Of a DNA stretch of 64,000 nucleotides, positions 32,772 to 44,244 are shown one piece after another; within the stretch, counting starts at the first letter, position 1; each line of letters opens with the position of its first letter. The notes under the pieces are model-generated. The model ran no database searches. It was given only the letters and a program-made list of their open reading frames with translations, and was not told the origin of the DNA. This stretch comes from Xenopus tropicalis (taxonomy: Eukaryota > Chordata > Amphibia > Anura > Pipidae). The translations under genes and the position numbers were made by a program. The stretch spans positions 86,898,904 through 86,962,903 of the forward strand of contig NC_030678.2 in the NCBI RefSeq assembly GCF_000004195.4. Direction: 5' to 3'.

Positions 32772-33397
32772 TTGCCTTTTGATACATGTGTCTCTGTGGC
32801 AGTGCATGATTTGCTAAAAATGATGCACTAAATGCAGTGAATGAGGTTGATGATTGATGATGATGATGATTTTTCATGTTTTACTATTAAACAGTACACA
32901 AATCAGCACTTTCCCAATTAACACAATTCATAAAGGTTCACATACTTGAAATAGAAGGTAGTGTGCCCTAAGTGACCAGTTCCATGCGTGATATGTCTTT
33001 TGTACCTAGATACACCAGCATGATCCGGAGGACAACTACAGAACTACAAATTTATTGCAACCTACCCAACTAGTAGGTGGAGAAAAGTCTAGACAGAGGA
33101 AAATGAAATTGCAAAAGTTGAAGGTAGGGTGTTTATTAAAAAAGTGGGAAGTGGAACTGAATAGATATGGGAAGAAGAGGGCATGGGTTCAAATGGGAGA
33201 CATCTAAAGAGTAACTATTGAACAAAATAAAAAATTACAGCTGAGAAGAATAGAACAATGAAAATGCAATGGGTAGGCAGAGACTGAAGCAAAATGTTTT
33301 GACAGAATGTAAGAGGTTCTACACTGTATTGTACTGCAGGGGACTGAAAATTCTGCAATTGTACTATTGTGGCACAGTGGACTTTGCATTTTTTACT
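32772..33397. other. Non-coding stretch
   Basis: Includes a short (GAT)n run at about 32855-32872. Otherwise nothing recognised. Confidence 0.5.
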
Positions 33398-33720
33398 GCT
33401 TAGAGCAGTGATCCCCAACCAGTGGCTCAGGGGCACCATGTTGCTTCCCAACCCCTTGGATGTTGCTCCCAGTGCCCCCAAACCAGGGAGTTATTTTTGA
33501 ATTCCTGACTTGGGGGCAAGTTTTGGTTGAATAAAAACAAGATTTAGTACCAAATAAAGCCGCTGTAAGCTGATAGGGTGCATAGAGGCTCCCTAATAGC
33601 CAATCACAGCCCTTATTTGGCTCCTCCATGAACTTTTATGGTGCTTGTGTTGCTCCCCAAGTCTTTTTACATTTGACTGTGGCTCACGAGTAAGAAAGGT
33701 TGGGGATCCCTGGCTTAGAG
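33398..33720. mobile_element. Non-autonomous hAT element, 307 bp
   Basis: The element at 33406-33712 begins CAGTGATCCCCAACCAGTGG and ends 'AAGGTTGGGGATCCCTG'. The perfect 8-bp TSD GCTTAGAG is at 33398-33405 and 33713-33720. The 'CCCCAACC' terminus is the classic hAT (Charlie-like) type. No coding content. Confidence 0.92.
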
Positions 33721-33734
33721 GCTGTGGCTGCTAT

Positions 33735-34063
33735 ATTTCTATTAGGGATGCACCAAATCCACTATTTTAGGATCTGGCTAAACCCCGAATCCTTTGCAAA
33801 AGATCAGGCAAATACCAAACTGAATCTGAATCCCAATTTGCATATGCAAATTAGGATAAAGAAAGGTTAAAGGGAACTCTGCGCAAAGCGCATGGTGAAG
33901 GATTTTCAACTTCCATGTTTATGTGACAAAAAGGTCATATGATTTTAAAGATTTGTATTTGGTTCGGCCAGAGGCATGAATTTGACCAAATCCTGCTGAA
34001 AAAGCCTGAATCTTGGCCAAATCCCGAACCGAATCCTGGATTTAGTGTATCCATAATTTCTAT
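33735..34063. mobile_element. Non-autonomous hAT element with octamer palindrome, 313 bp
   Basis: The element at 33743-34055 begins TAGGGATGCACCAAATCCAC and ends GGATTTAGTGTATCCATA. The perfect TSD ATTTCTAT is at 33735-33742 and 34056-34063. The interior is largely inverted (AATCC / GGATT series) and holds the palindrome ATTTGCATATGCAAAT at 33836-33851. It lies 15 bp from the previous element's TSD. Confidence 0.9.
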
Positions 34064-36971
34064 TAATTTCACCAAATGAGATCAGAATTTTTACAGCTGG
34101 AAAACTCTTAACTGTCCATTTGTACTGCTGGGACATTGACTCTATTTTTACTAAGTGGACATAGGAGATCAAGCCTTTGCAACACTGGGACCTCGGGGAC
34201 TGTGCAGTGTACAACATATCTTGAGACACCATGTGTTTTGACTAGAAGTAAAAAAAACAAATCTTTTTGCCTCAAAAATGAGTTGCTGAGATTTGTAACT
34301 GACAGCAGCTCAGGTTATTCAAGTGTATACCCAGACAGACAAGGTACATTCAGTTTTTATTTTCTCTATGAATTAGTCTAATGGATTATTTTCCCTGCTG
34401 TTGTTCAGCTTTTCTTCTAATTTGAGCAACAGATCAATTATACCGTAATTGTGGCTACAGACTTTCAGATCTCCTTGCTTAGCCCTCCTCTTATGTAAAA
34501 TTCTCAATAAAGAAAGCCAAGAAAGGAGTTGCTAAATGGCAAAGTGTGCATCCTATAATATAACTGTGAAACCGTTTATTGCTTAGAGCCATTAGAGCAA
34601 AGTACTATAATGCTAGGCCATGCCAGGTATTCCTTTACACTATTTACATAAGAGCAGCAAGTATTGTAGTGGCCCTGATGTGACCATGATTTTTATTTTG
34701 GCTTTTGGGCATACCATATGGACTTTACTTATTCATGCTCACTTTTATCCCTGAGCCATCTGGATGGTACTGTTTATAATAAGGCAGAGGGGAATGATCT
34801 GCTTGATATTCATGGGTTTTAGCGGTAATAAATTTCAATACCAAAAGGTCTGCAATAATTGGTCTACGGACCTTATTAGATTCTATGGGGTGTCACACTC
34901 TTAAGGATTAGTATGCTCTTATTCTGGTTAGAAAGATCCTGGGTATGTTCAAGGTTTATGCAGTAATAAAAGGCTATAGCATAAAAAGAATGTGTTATTT
35001 GTGCCAAGAAATTCTAAGTATTTTGTGAATGATTGTTCTTAAAAAGTCATTTTCATTTAATTTCTACTATTTTCTGGTTCTCTGATGCATGGTATTTCTT
35101 CCTGCTTACTCCTCAAAATCAAGATTCTGAGGCTGGCTGTATATGGCAATGACAATATTTTAAGATCATGCCCATTTTCCATATAGGTTACATCCACTTT
35201 TATAGGATCAAGTGACTTACTAGATGTAAGTTTGTATATGCTCTGTTCTGTTTCTGAACCATAAAATGATACTGTGATAACCAGCATCTAATGTAACAAT
35301 CCAAGTATCAAATGGCAAAGTGACTAATAACATTAAATGACACTGAGACCCTACACATTACAGGGTGCAGTCACCCCAAGATTTAAAGTAACAGTGATTT
35401 TCAGCATTATAGGGAACAGAAATGCACATTTTGTAAGATTACACAGGAAGGTGAACGGGGAGCAAATTCTATAATACAGAACAATAGAATGAAAACACCT
35501 CTATATCTCATATAGGACATTTATTGTTAAGTAAAAGCTCATTTATAGGTGCTAGATAAACAGACAAAACTTTAAATGTAAAAATAATTTCCCTTTGAGG
35601 TATTATAAGTCCATTAAACAACACAGTGACTGTCAGCAATTACAAAAACTACAGTATATATACAGTACATGGCACATCACACCACAACAAATCAAATAGC
35701 ACCCCACATAAAGCATTTAAAGGCATTTATGACACTGGGGGTTCAAGTGAAAGAGCGTTAATTTACACAACAGAGTAACTGGCACTATGACACAGTGAGG
35801 GTTATTTATCAACAACATTCAAATTTTCACCTGTGCAGTAAACCATGGCAGCTAAAATCAGTATTTAACCAATTAATCCAACAAAGCAATAAGTGTTTAG
35901 ATACAACATTTGTGACTGGATGCTGGATGCAAGTGCTATGTTGGAGCAAATTTGTGCCATGTGGCCCACGTATCAACCTCTCTTGAATTCCAGCTACTAC
36001 ACTATATGCAAGAAATTAGTTGTCACCACCTACAGAGCTTATTTCATACAACCATGCCCAGGTCCCACTTCAATCAGTACAGTTGGCAAATATGCTGTAA
36101 TTGATTTTCAACACTGAAGACGAGGTGCTACTAAAGTAAACACGGACAGTTTCTCCTTATGCTGCTTAAGGTTCCTCCTTAAAACATAAAATAATTGCTT
36201 TCAGTGGAACAATGCAGCAGGGAGATCCATATCAGAAAGTGATTGGTCCATTGTTGACACCATTTCCTTAGGCTTGGTGGCAGTATGTACTAGAACATGT
36301 CAATACAGGTGCAATATTTCATTTGGCCCTGCATTATTTACTATAACATGTTAAAAATTAAAGACACGCTATGATAAAAAGCTTATTTGCAAAGGTAATT
36401 GAAGTGGATGAATGGGATATACAGTATCCTTTCACATAAGCTTGTTTTGATATAACTTTCTAAGTATGCATTTGGCTTTTATCATAAATTTGCATTTGTA
36501 ATGAAATTACTGAGATGCTGTCTGTAAAGTGCTCCATTATACATTGTGCTCGGAGTGTTAAAGGGGCAGCAAGTACAGCTCTCTATAAAAGAGAAGCAAC
36601 AGAGCAATATTGCCATGGTCTGCCCCAAAGTAGTGTCCAATTTGGATTCCTTCATTAGGACAAGAGTTAAATTCCACACCGCACACTCACTGATAGGCCC
36701 TCATTCATATTGGAGACAATGGTATGTATGTTTTTTTTGCTGACAGGCAGGGCTCCATCTTCAGGATGCTTACACTGGAAAATAACATGTGACATGTTCC
36801 ACCACAAATGGATGCGTTTATAAAACTGTTTTACTTTATCTACTAGAAAATATACCTATGAGAATGTTGCTGTTAAATTAATTAATTACAGATGCAGGAG
36901 AATTCACCAATAAGAATTCTGCTAACCAGCACTATTTCAGTCATCTTGCTGTTATCATAAGTATGGATATA
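34064..36971. other. Unique-looking non-coding stretch
   Basis: About 2.9 kb AT-rich. Open frames are short and motif-free. A CA-rich patch lies around 35640-35700. No gene or repeat recognised. Confidence 0.45.
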
Positions 36972-37029
36972 GATTTAAGGTATAGAGATCCAAATTACTG
37001 AAAGATCTCTTTTCAGATCCCATACCTGT
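36972..37029 (+). repeat. Right-end scrap of the ACAGGTATGG-ended repeat
   Basis: 'AAGGTATAGAGATCCAAATT' through 'CAGATCCCATACCTGT', matching the right end of the family. It directly precedes the MITE at 37053. Confidence 0.75.
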
Positions 37030-37049
37030 ATTAATTTCTAGACATACAG

Positions 37050-37364
37050 ATAGGGGGAGATTTATTAAGACACAACACTCGGAGCGTTCATTTGACAATT
37101 TTTTCTCGCTTGCGCAACTTTTTCGTATGCCCGCGCAACTTTTTCATACACTTGCACGAAAAAATCAGAAATGTTCTGCCACTGTTTACAAAAGCTCGGT
37201 ATGAAAATTTCGTGACTTTTGGATCACCAATATGATATTATCGTGACTAATACAATTTTTCCGTAAGCATTTTCGTGATATTTGCGATCTTCAGAAATTA
37301 TCGTATCCAATCCAAATTTTTCCCATTCTGGATTCAAACTCGTGTTTTAATGAATTGGGCCATA
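37050..37364. mobile_element. GGGG-type palindromic MITE, 309 bp, ATA duplication
   Basis: The element at 37053-37361 begins GGGGGAGATTTATTAAGACA and ends TTTTAATGAATTGGGCC. ATA flanks both ends. It contains the family's 'CGCAACTTTTTCGTATG' and 'GCGATCTTCAGAAATTATCG' blocks, which recur inverted in the 50533-50864 copy. Confidence 0.8.
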
Positions 37365-38130
37365 GTGTTTTTAACCTAAGCCCAACTGACGGAGCTTGTG
37401 TCAAAATGGGGGAGACAGTTTCCCTTTAAAAGGACACTAAACCGAAATGTAAAGTTGTCATTCAACCACTAGTTCTCTATAGAAACTGACCAAAAATTTA
37501 ATTACACATGGAAAACAATCCACAAATGAGAATTACTGTATACTAACCTAAATAACTCAATTATAGATGTAAGAGAATTCAGCAGTGAGAATGCTGATTA
37601 CCTGCACTGTGTCAGGCATCTTGCTGTTATCTTACATACAGTGTTGTTAAGTCATGTTAACTTCATTATATTACACTGTAATTAGACATAGGGATAAGGG
37701 ACATACCTATTTGGGTCTTGGAAAACTATTCTTAAAGGATATGTGAAGTCTATTTCACTGGGGGTACCAAAAGATTAGGCACCCCCCAGTGAAATAGATA
37801 ACTATGTTTTTTTCCCCAGGTCGGTGCTCCTGTTAGGAGAAAACTGCATCATCCTGTGGAAAAAACTGTATGAGCACTGTTCTGTCATTTTACTTACCTT
37901 TCATACATGTGTCTCTTGTGACAATCCCTGTTTGCAAATAGAGTAAACCTGCACAATCTACTCTACTATCTCCAAAGGGATGAAGATCTCGGGCACATTG
38001 CTTATGTAGCTTTTCCATGGGCTGGTGCTGTTCTCTCCTAACAAAAGCACTGGCCCAAGGAAAATCTTAGCGATCTATTGCCCTGAGGGGGTGTCAAAAT
38101 ATTAGGCAGCCCCCCTGGGATTATACTTAT
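37365..38130. mobile_element. Fragments of TTAA-type elements
   Basis: TTTAAAAGGACACTAAACCG at 37424 and TTAAAGGATATGTGAAGTCT at 37736 are T2-like termini. After the second, 'TTTCACTGGGGGTACCAAAA' and 'GGCACCCCCCAGTGAAATAG' form an immediate inverted repeat, and 'GAGGGGGTGTCAAAATATTA' appears again near 38085. Complete boundaries could not be set. Confidence 0.55.
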
Positions 38131-39244
38131 AATACTCCTGGGCCATTGGGAATACCTTCCAGGTTCTGGAGAATGGATAACCACCACATGACTTACCGCA
38201 AGGTAGGGGAAGTTAACTCCCCTTGATAAAAATTTTCGTAAAACCTGAATTTTTCACCTGTCATGTAGTTGTCTTCTTTTCTCTGTATCCAATAGTTCTA
38301 CATTTTTTAATGTGCCTCGCACTAAGCATAATTTAAAAGTACAAGAATATGCGCGTAAGATACAGTAATTCTTTTTCTTTCATACAAGAAAAAACTGACA
38401 TCTCTGAAGAGACATTTCCCTGATTTCCATTGTTCTATTTCCCATCTATTATTTGCTTAGGGCAAGAAACGAGTATCACTTGGAACAGAGGTGATGACGC
38501 TGGTAATATGTTATTGCAGAGGGAATTTGTTGAATTTTCATTTCTTATGCATGTCTGCAAGGTTGAAGAGATGTAGAAATTTGCCTTATACAACATAAAT
38601 CTTCATCATTTATCTACATCAGTTTTACTAACTAATATCTATTTAAAGTTACATATCAAAGGTAATTGGTATTTATTTATTAATAAGGATATCCATCACA
38701 AGACCATTTGTTTTTATGGTCCAATGAATAATGCTTGTGATGGTGACAGGTACAATTTCATATATCATATTTTGTAAATGCAAGGGCCCTTTTTACTATA
38801 TTCACATGCTGTAACTTTAGAATCTTAGATCACATTATTTATATGTTAATGATGCAATGGCCAGTAATATTGATATTTTTTATATCCTTACAGCTAGGTC
38901 ATATTGTATTACGTTCAGTGAATTTATATTAGCACACATAATAAAATCAGGACAGCAGCATCCTAACACTAAAGATCCCTTGACTTCAGCTATGCTTGGC
39001 TAACAGAAGCATTTAGTAAAATAAAGAATTGAAATGTCCTGTGCTGACGAAATATTAGTACTACATTTAATAAGAGGTAATAAGGACTTTTTTTTAACTT
39101 TATATTCATTCAGAAAACAGAAAAAAATGACTTTTACTAAACTCAGTTTGAGATGATTACAATCCATATCTCTGGACACGTGATTCACATTTTCTGACCC
39201 TGACCTTGCTGCAAGTGATAGTGAAAGTATGGCCCTAAACTAGT
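38131..39244. other. AT-rich non-coding stretch
   Basis: Nothing recognised. Confidence 0.5.
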
Positions 39245-39416
39245 ACAGGTATGGAAAACCAATATGAATCCCACAATGAGTCCATTTTTAGCAATTTCTT
39301 TTAAATTATTCTCTGCAATTTTCTGCAATAATTAAACAGTAACTTGTACTTGCTAGTAACTAAACTTCATAAATCCATATTAGTGGCAAAACAATCCTAT
39401 TGTGTTTATTTGATCC

Positions 39417-39927
39417 TTAAAGGACAATGAAAGGTTAATATAAATTAAAAGTAAGTCTAAAGGCATTCTTTTTAAGTACTTACTGCATATCTAAATTCCC
39501 AGATCCCTGCTTGCTTCTCTGAGATATGGTGCTGGCAGCCTACAGCAGTGTGAAGACTATAGTGACATCACTGAAATATCTCTTCCCTTCCTGTAGGCTG
39601 CCAGCAGCAGCCTTCCTATTCTCTGAGCATGTGTGTAACTTGATCCTGTCTCCTGTTCTGAGCTACACATGCCCACCAGCCAATCAGAAGCGGATCTGGC
39701 AGAGGGGAGGGTGGGGAGGGAATGAAACACATGTGCAGTATGAAGCAAGGAGGGAAAGGAAGGGAGAATACCTTTTTAGAGATGGCTCCCTGTTCTAGAA
39801 AATGTGAAGTAAGAGTGACTGAGTAAATATTTGATTAGGTGAGCCAAAAGTGTGGCGTTTTTACTAAACAATAGGAGGACTATTGGGCAGTATGCTTTTT
39901 AAATTTTGACTTGCATTTCTTCTTTAA
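39417..39927. mobile_element. T2/Kolobok-type element, 511 bp incl. TTAA
   Basis: Ends TTAAAGGACAATGAAAGG and 'TGCATTTCTTCTTTAA' are inverted; TTAA is at 39417-39420 and 39924-39927. Internal inverted parts include 'GCTGGCAGCCTACAG' and 'CTGTAGGCTGCCAGC' (39529-39606). The open frames of up to 90 codons inside are not genes. Confidence 0.85.
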
Positions 39928-39948
39928 ATGTTTTTTAGCAGACTTAGG

Positions 39949-40142
39949 GGCAGATTTATTAAAGTGTGAGTTTAGAGCTTAACACATAAAAACTCACCCA
40001 CGTTCTGTTTATTCCTATTGGATTTTTAGAAGCTTATTTATCAATGGGTGAAAGTAGACTTTTTGATAAATATGCTTCTAAATAATCCCATAGGAATGAA
40101 TAGAACATGGGTGAGTTTTTATGTATTAAGCTCTAAACTCAT
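39949..40142. mobile_element. GGGGC palindromic MITE with lost right terminus
   Basis: Left end GGGGCAGATTTATTAAAGTG then 'GAGTTTAGAGCTTAACACAT'; the right arm 'TATGTATTAAGCTCTAAACT' pairs with it, but the expected closing ..ATAAATCTGCCCC is missing. Central arms 'AGAAGCTTATTTATCAATGG' and 'GATAAATATGCTTCTAAATA' also pair. Confidence 0.8.
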
Positions 40143-40210
40143 AATGGAAAGACTCCCTAATACAGAAACCCCGGGTCCCAAGCATTCTGGATAATAGATC
40201 CCATATCTGT

Positions 40211-42414
40211 ATTTTTTCTATATCTGGATCCTTTTTTTTACACCCTACTGACATTCTGAAGCAAGTGGCTTTTAAAATATTAAAGCTTGTGGGTTCAATG
40301 ATTCATAATTTATTTCATTACTGAATTTATACTCATTAGTAAAACCTATCTAGTATAAGTAAACTGAACTTGCCAAGTAATCATTGCCAAGTAATCATAA
40401 GCATGTCCAGTTGCTTTAGATGTACTTATACTAGATATACCATGACCTGGATGAATAAAAATCTTTATAGTCATTAGTAAAACTTGTCTGTTTTCACCAC
40501 AGTAATATTTTATTAGTTTTTTAAGCCACCATGCAATGTTATAACCCTTATGGTAATGCCTGAATATTAACCAGTGTGACCAACCATGTGTGACCAACTC
40601 ATCCTAGGGTACATAGGCACCATTGGCAGAAAATGGGGTCTGGTTATGTTGGTTTCACATTGCTATTAAACGATACTGTGATTGGTGCTGAAAAATTATA
40701 TTTTATGTACAGGCTTTATGCTAACATTTGTGATTGTATCATTGTTTGATCAGTTGTCTTGGCTTGCAGTTGACATATATTTGGCAGCCAGTTTGCACGT
40801 TAAACAGGAAATGACACAAATAACCAACTGGAGCCCGGATAGAAATCTTTGACATATCTGACATGTTTCTTGCCCATTCTTTTGCTAATTGAGCTAAAAA
40901 TTATATTCTCTGCTTGTCAAGTTTCCATCCTGGATTATCAGAAGGCTTCAGGCTAGGACCATACTCATCTTGATTTAGCAGTTAAACAATAGTATGCTAG
41001 TTACAGTATCTCTGTGGATAGTGAATCAGCTTTCAGCAGATCTTTGCTGTAACTAGGAACATTTTTATCTCTTTGAGACTGTTCTTACATGTGCCCAGCC
41101 ACAATAGTATTAGAATGCAGAAGGGTGTGATATAAATAAGGCCAAAGTAGCGGGCCCTTAAAGCAGGCATAGGTTAATATGATTGATGTGTGAGTAAAGA
41201 TGTTAGATGGTTCAAGGTTTAAGAGACAGATAAGGGAAAACTGTCCTCCATTTTATTGAGTGGCAGGGACAGGAAACGTTCCCTCACCAAACCCTTCCTA
41301 GTTTGGGGATGCTAGTTTTAGTCTCAACATTTGTCTTCTCCTGTGTAACTTGGAGGATTGGTGTACAAGGTTTATAACTTTGTTAGTTTTTTGGGGTTGG
41401 TGATATAGTCTTATTAGTTGACTTTATCCCACCAGTCACAGCTTTTGTTGGTGGGTTCCCTATCAGTCTGCAAGGTGCGGTATTGGACAGTATTGATTGA
41501 TTGATGGTGGCTCATCATAAAACCATGGTAAATATCCCCAATAGTTTGGTTCCTTGGCGATTGTATGCAAGCTGCTAGTTGGTAGCAATGGTACCTGGAA
41601 GGGCAGACTTACAACGGCTCAATGTTGTACAATGGTATTTAAATATTGTGTATTGTTGTTCATATCTAACTGTTATCACTGACTATTGTAAACAATCAAC
41701 TGGACATATCATCCAAAAGATTATGTCAATTTGTTATTATTACTAAGGCAGCAGTCATGGTGGTGTTTTAATTAACACTAATGTCAAAAATTTTTTAGGT
41801 ACCAGTTCTTCTTAAACAAACACTGAATGATTTTTCAATATCCGACAGACAATGGTCACATATTTAAAGGGAATCATATACAACTGATAGAAAAAAAGTT
41901 CTGGTTTGCTACTATAGAACAAAACAAGTCACTTTGAAATATAAATGTATTTTTTTCTGTACTAAAATCACATATTGTCTCTCTTAATAAAATAGAAGGT
42001 TTAGAGAGTGCTTAAAGGTCTGTTTGCAAGATAACAAGAGAACCTTCTTGTTAAACCTCTGGATGAATACATGAAACAACCAGGAATCTACATATTAGAC
42101 CAATTAACATACATATATTACTTTTTGTTGGCGTGTATTAATGGTAATAACTTCTACTTATGGAACAATGATTATATTTTGAAGGGTTTTTATTTTAATT
42201 CTTTCTTTTATCATTTAGTTTCTTTTGTAGCACAATATTTATGAATTAACCACCAAAGAATATTCACAGCATGGAAAGTTGTCCAAATTGAAAAAGGCAC
42301 AAGTGTGTTACTGCTTGTCATTCATGAACACACAACCAAGCCATTCAAGCTGCACTCAAAAGTCAGAGCATTATGGGGAAACTAGTGTAGATGGGGCAGT
42401 GGGATTAGATATAC
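40211..42414. other. Unique-looking non-coding stretch
   Basis: No transposon or exon recognised. A 12-bp inverted pair (CTAGTATAAGTA / TACTTATACTAG) lies near 40351 and 40424. 'TCATTAGTAAAAC' is directly repeated near 40334 and 40473. Confidence 0.45.
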
Positions 42415-42670
42415 ATGACAGTCAGTGTCGGACTGGCCTACCAGGCTACCAGGAAAACTCCCAGTGGGCCCTCCTGCTCCTGGCCATTTGGCCTGCTTCA
42501 TGGTCATTCCCTATTTCTGAATGAAAACAAAGAAGAGAAATAGATGGAAGAATAGATGTTGCCAGGTAAATAAAAGAGACTAGGAGAGTTGGGTGACTAA
42601 AGAAGGAAAAATAGTTTGGAGAGTGGGCCTATGGTCTAAGGTTTTTTCCCTGTCCAACTCTGATGACAGT
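42415..42670. mobile_element. Non-autonomous hAT element, 240 bp
   Basis: The element at 42423-42662 begins CAGTGTCGGACTGGCCTACC and ends 'CCCTGTCCAACTCTG'. The perfect TSD ATGACAGT is at 42415-42422 and 42663-42670. 'TCCCAGTGGGCCC' is typical of this frog family. Confidence 0.9.
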
Positions 42671-43034
42671 ATATTCCCCTTGTTGCGATGCAAAACCCTT
42701 AGAAGTATTAGTATTCAGGTTTGTAAGAAAAAGGTGCATTTAAGGAATTCAAGTTAGCTAGGACAGCTGACATATTTATTAGGTACAAAAAAAACAAATG
42801 AAGCATTGCAAATATGCCATTTAGACAAACTAAGATAGACCATGAAAAGGGTAAAATGAATCCAAAATGATTTTTTAAACATGTAAAAAAATTAAGAAAG
42901 GATGGACTCTAAGCCTATAAGCCTGTTAGCAAGACATCAGTGGTATGATATCTTTCAGAAGGTTAATAAGGGATAAGTTATTTATCTTGATTTATCTAGA
43001 TTTTGCCAGCAAATCAAAAGGAAATGATGGAGGA
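42671..43034. other. AT-rich non-coding stretch
   Basis: Nothing recognised. Confidence 0.5.
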
Positions 43035-43148
43035 AGCAGAGGAGCAACAAATAGGAGCACCAACCCAACAAATAGTGACTGTCTATAGTATCTTACAGTA
43101 GCCACTCTGATATTTGCCAGAATCCACAGACTGCCCAGTCCAGGCCTG
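43035..43148 (+). mobile_element. Right part of a hAT element related to 43.63-43.99 kb
   Basis: 'ACAAATAGTGACTGTCTATA' to 'CCAGTCCAGGCCTG' matches the 43.69-43.99 kb copy but has no guest. It serves as an internal empty-site reference. The left limit is approximate. Confidence 0.7.
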
Positions 43149-43185
43149 CTTGCTAGACTAATCTAATTGCCTTCCATAAGGGGGT

Positions 43186-43312
43186 GAGCAGAAACCTAAA
43201 CTCTGGGGTGGTAATGACTGGAATATTGGCTTGGAACATGAACTTATAGACAGAGTACTGGTTCAAGGATAGATTAAAAAGAGTGGTGGTAAATGGAACA
43301 TTTTCTAGGAAC
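43186..43312 (+). mobile_element. CR1 LINE scrap
   Basis: 'GGAATATTGGCTTGGAACAT' through 'GTACTGGTTCAAGGATAGAT' and 'GTGGTAAATGGAACATTTTC' parallels 46037-46131 of the long CR1 copy, covering about 40 codons upstream of the RT catalytic core. Truncated on both sides. Confidence 0.75.
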
Positions 43313-43620
43313 AATATAGTACAGTAATTATCTTAATAATACAATAGCAGGGGTGGGCCAAGCCGACCAGGTGCCCCTGCACCTCTCTGGTGTTTATAGG
43401 TACTCATAAATCCTTGGTTAGGAAGGAGTGTGGGAGCGAACCTATTCTGTGTACTTTGAAGGGCTTGTAGGACAGAATTAATATAAAGTAAATAGAGGCA
43501 CCAATCCATAAAACTCTTACCTGAAATGCCCTAACAATGTTACAGATTTAAGGTAAGGGTCCTTATAGCAAATGTAGGCCTATAGTCCCACAAACAGTTA
43601 ATATCCAAAAATAAATAAGA
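43313..43620. other. Non-coding spacer
   Basis: No gene recognised. It may include an unrecognised repeat near 43350-43480. Confidence 0.45.
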
Positions 43621-44001
43621 AAGTGCTTCAAGTCTGAACTGGGGTTCAAAATAGGCCCCAGAATTTCAAGTACACAGAGGCCTAAACAGCAGCCCACAGG
43701 CCCAATAAATAGTGACTGTCTATGGCACATGTATCAAACACAAGGCCCGCAGGCCAAATATTGCCCTTCTGGCTGTTTTATGTGGACCCTGGTGACTGTG
43801 CAGCACCAATCACCTGACTGCACTGTGACTGTGCCTGATGTACAGTATTTTAATAATAAATTTGTCCGGCGACTTAGCCTGTGTTTTAGATTTCGGCCCC
43901 CTTATGGATTGAGTTTGACACCACTGGTCTATGGCATCTTACAGCAGCCCCTCTTGTATTTGCCAGAATCTACAGCTTGCCACTCTTGGCCTGGAGTGGT
44001 T
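43621..44001. mobile_element. hAT element (outer) split by a second hAT element
   Basis: The outer element 43629-43993 begins CAAGTCTGAACTGGGG and ends 'CACTCTTGGCCTG', flanked by AAGTGCTT / GAGTGGTT (6/8 match). 'AATAAATAGTGACTGTCTAT' is followed by the guest, then 'GCATCTTACAGCAGCCC'. Decayed ends suggest it is older than its guest. Confidence 0.75.
43718..43934. mobile_element. hAT element nested in the outer hAT, 201 bp
   Basis: The element at 43726-43926 begins CACATGTATCAAACACAAGG and ends 'GAGTTTGACACCACTG'. The perfect TSD GTCTATGG is at 43718-43725 and 43927-43934. The left end has 'GGCCCGCAGGCC'. The first bases have mutated from the expected CAGTGGTG. Confidence 0.9.
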
Positions 44002-44100
44002 GCCCTTAAATAAACCATTTATATCCCATCACCCTCTACTTTTTGGTAAAGGTGGGATTCTTACTCCTTAAGGATCATAGTCAAAGCTCATCGAGGGTGA

Positions 44101-44244
44101 TGTAAGGCACTAAGTTTGCCCAGGAGCAAAAACCCATAGCAACCAATCAGCAGGTAGCATTTACTGGTAACCCGTTTAAAAGCAATCACCTTATTGGTTG
44201 CTATGGGTTACTGCTCCTGGGCAAACTTAGTGCCTTTTATTACA
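44101..44244. mobile_element. Short inverted-repeat element (MITE), copy B
   Basis: TGTAAGGCACTAAGTTTGCC to 'GGCAAACTTAGTGCCTTTTA' and 'TTACA', with internal 'CCCATAGCAACCAATCAGCA' opposed by 'TTGGTTGCTATGGG'. Same family as 5154-5300. A nearly complete hairpin. Confidence 0.8.

Larger units (their letters stand above)
39245..40210 (+). repeat. ACAGGTATGG-ended repeat carrying two nested elements
   Basis: Left end ACAGGTATGGAAAACC; right end 'GCATTCTGGATAATAGATCC' to 'CATATCTGT'. The host sequence reads continuously only if 39417-39927 (T2 type) and about 39952-40142 (palindromic MITE) are removed: 'TATTTGATCCTTAA' joins 'ATGTTTTTTAGCAGACTTA' and then 'TAATGGAAAGACTCCC'. Both guests are therefore younger than the host. 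Confidence 0.8.

Noticed and set aside
39526..39798. 90-codon plus-strand frame
   Set aside because: Fully contained in a T2-type element with inverted ends and TTAA duplications.
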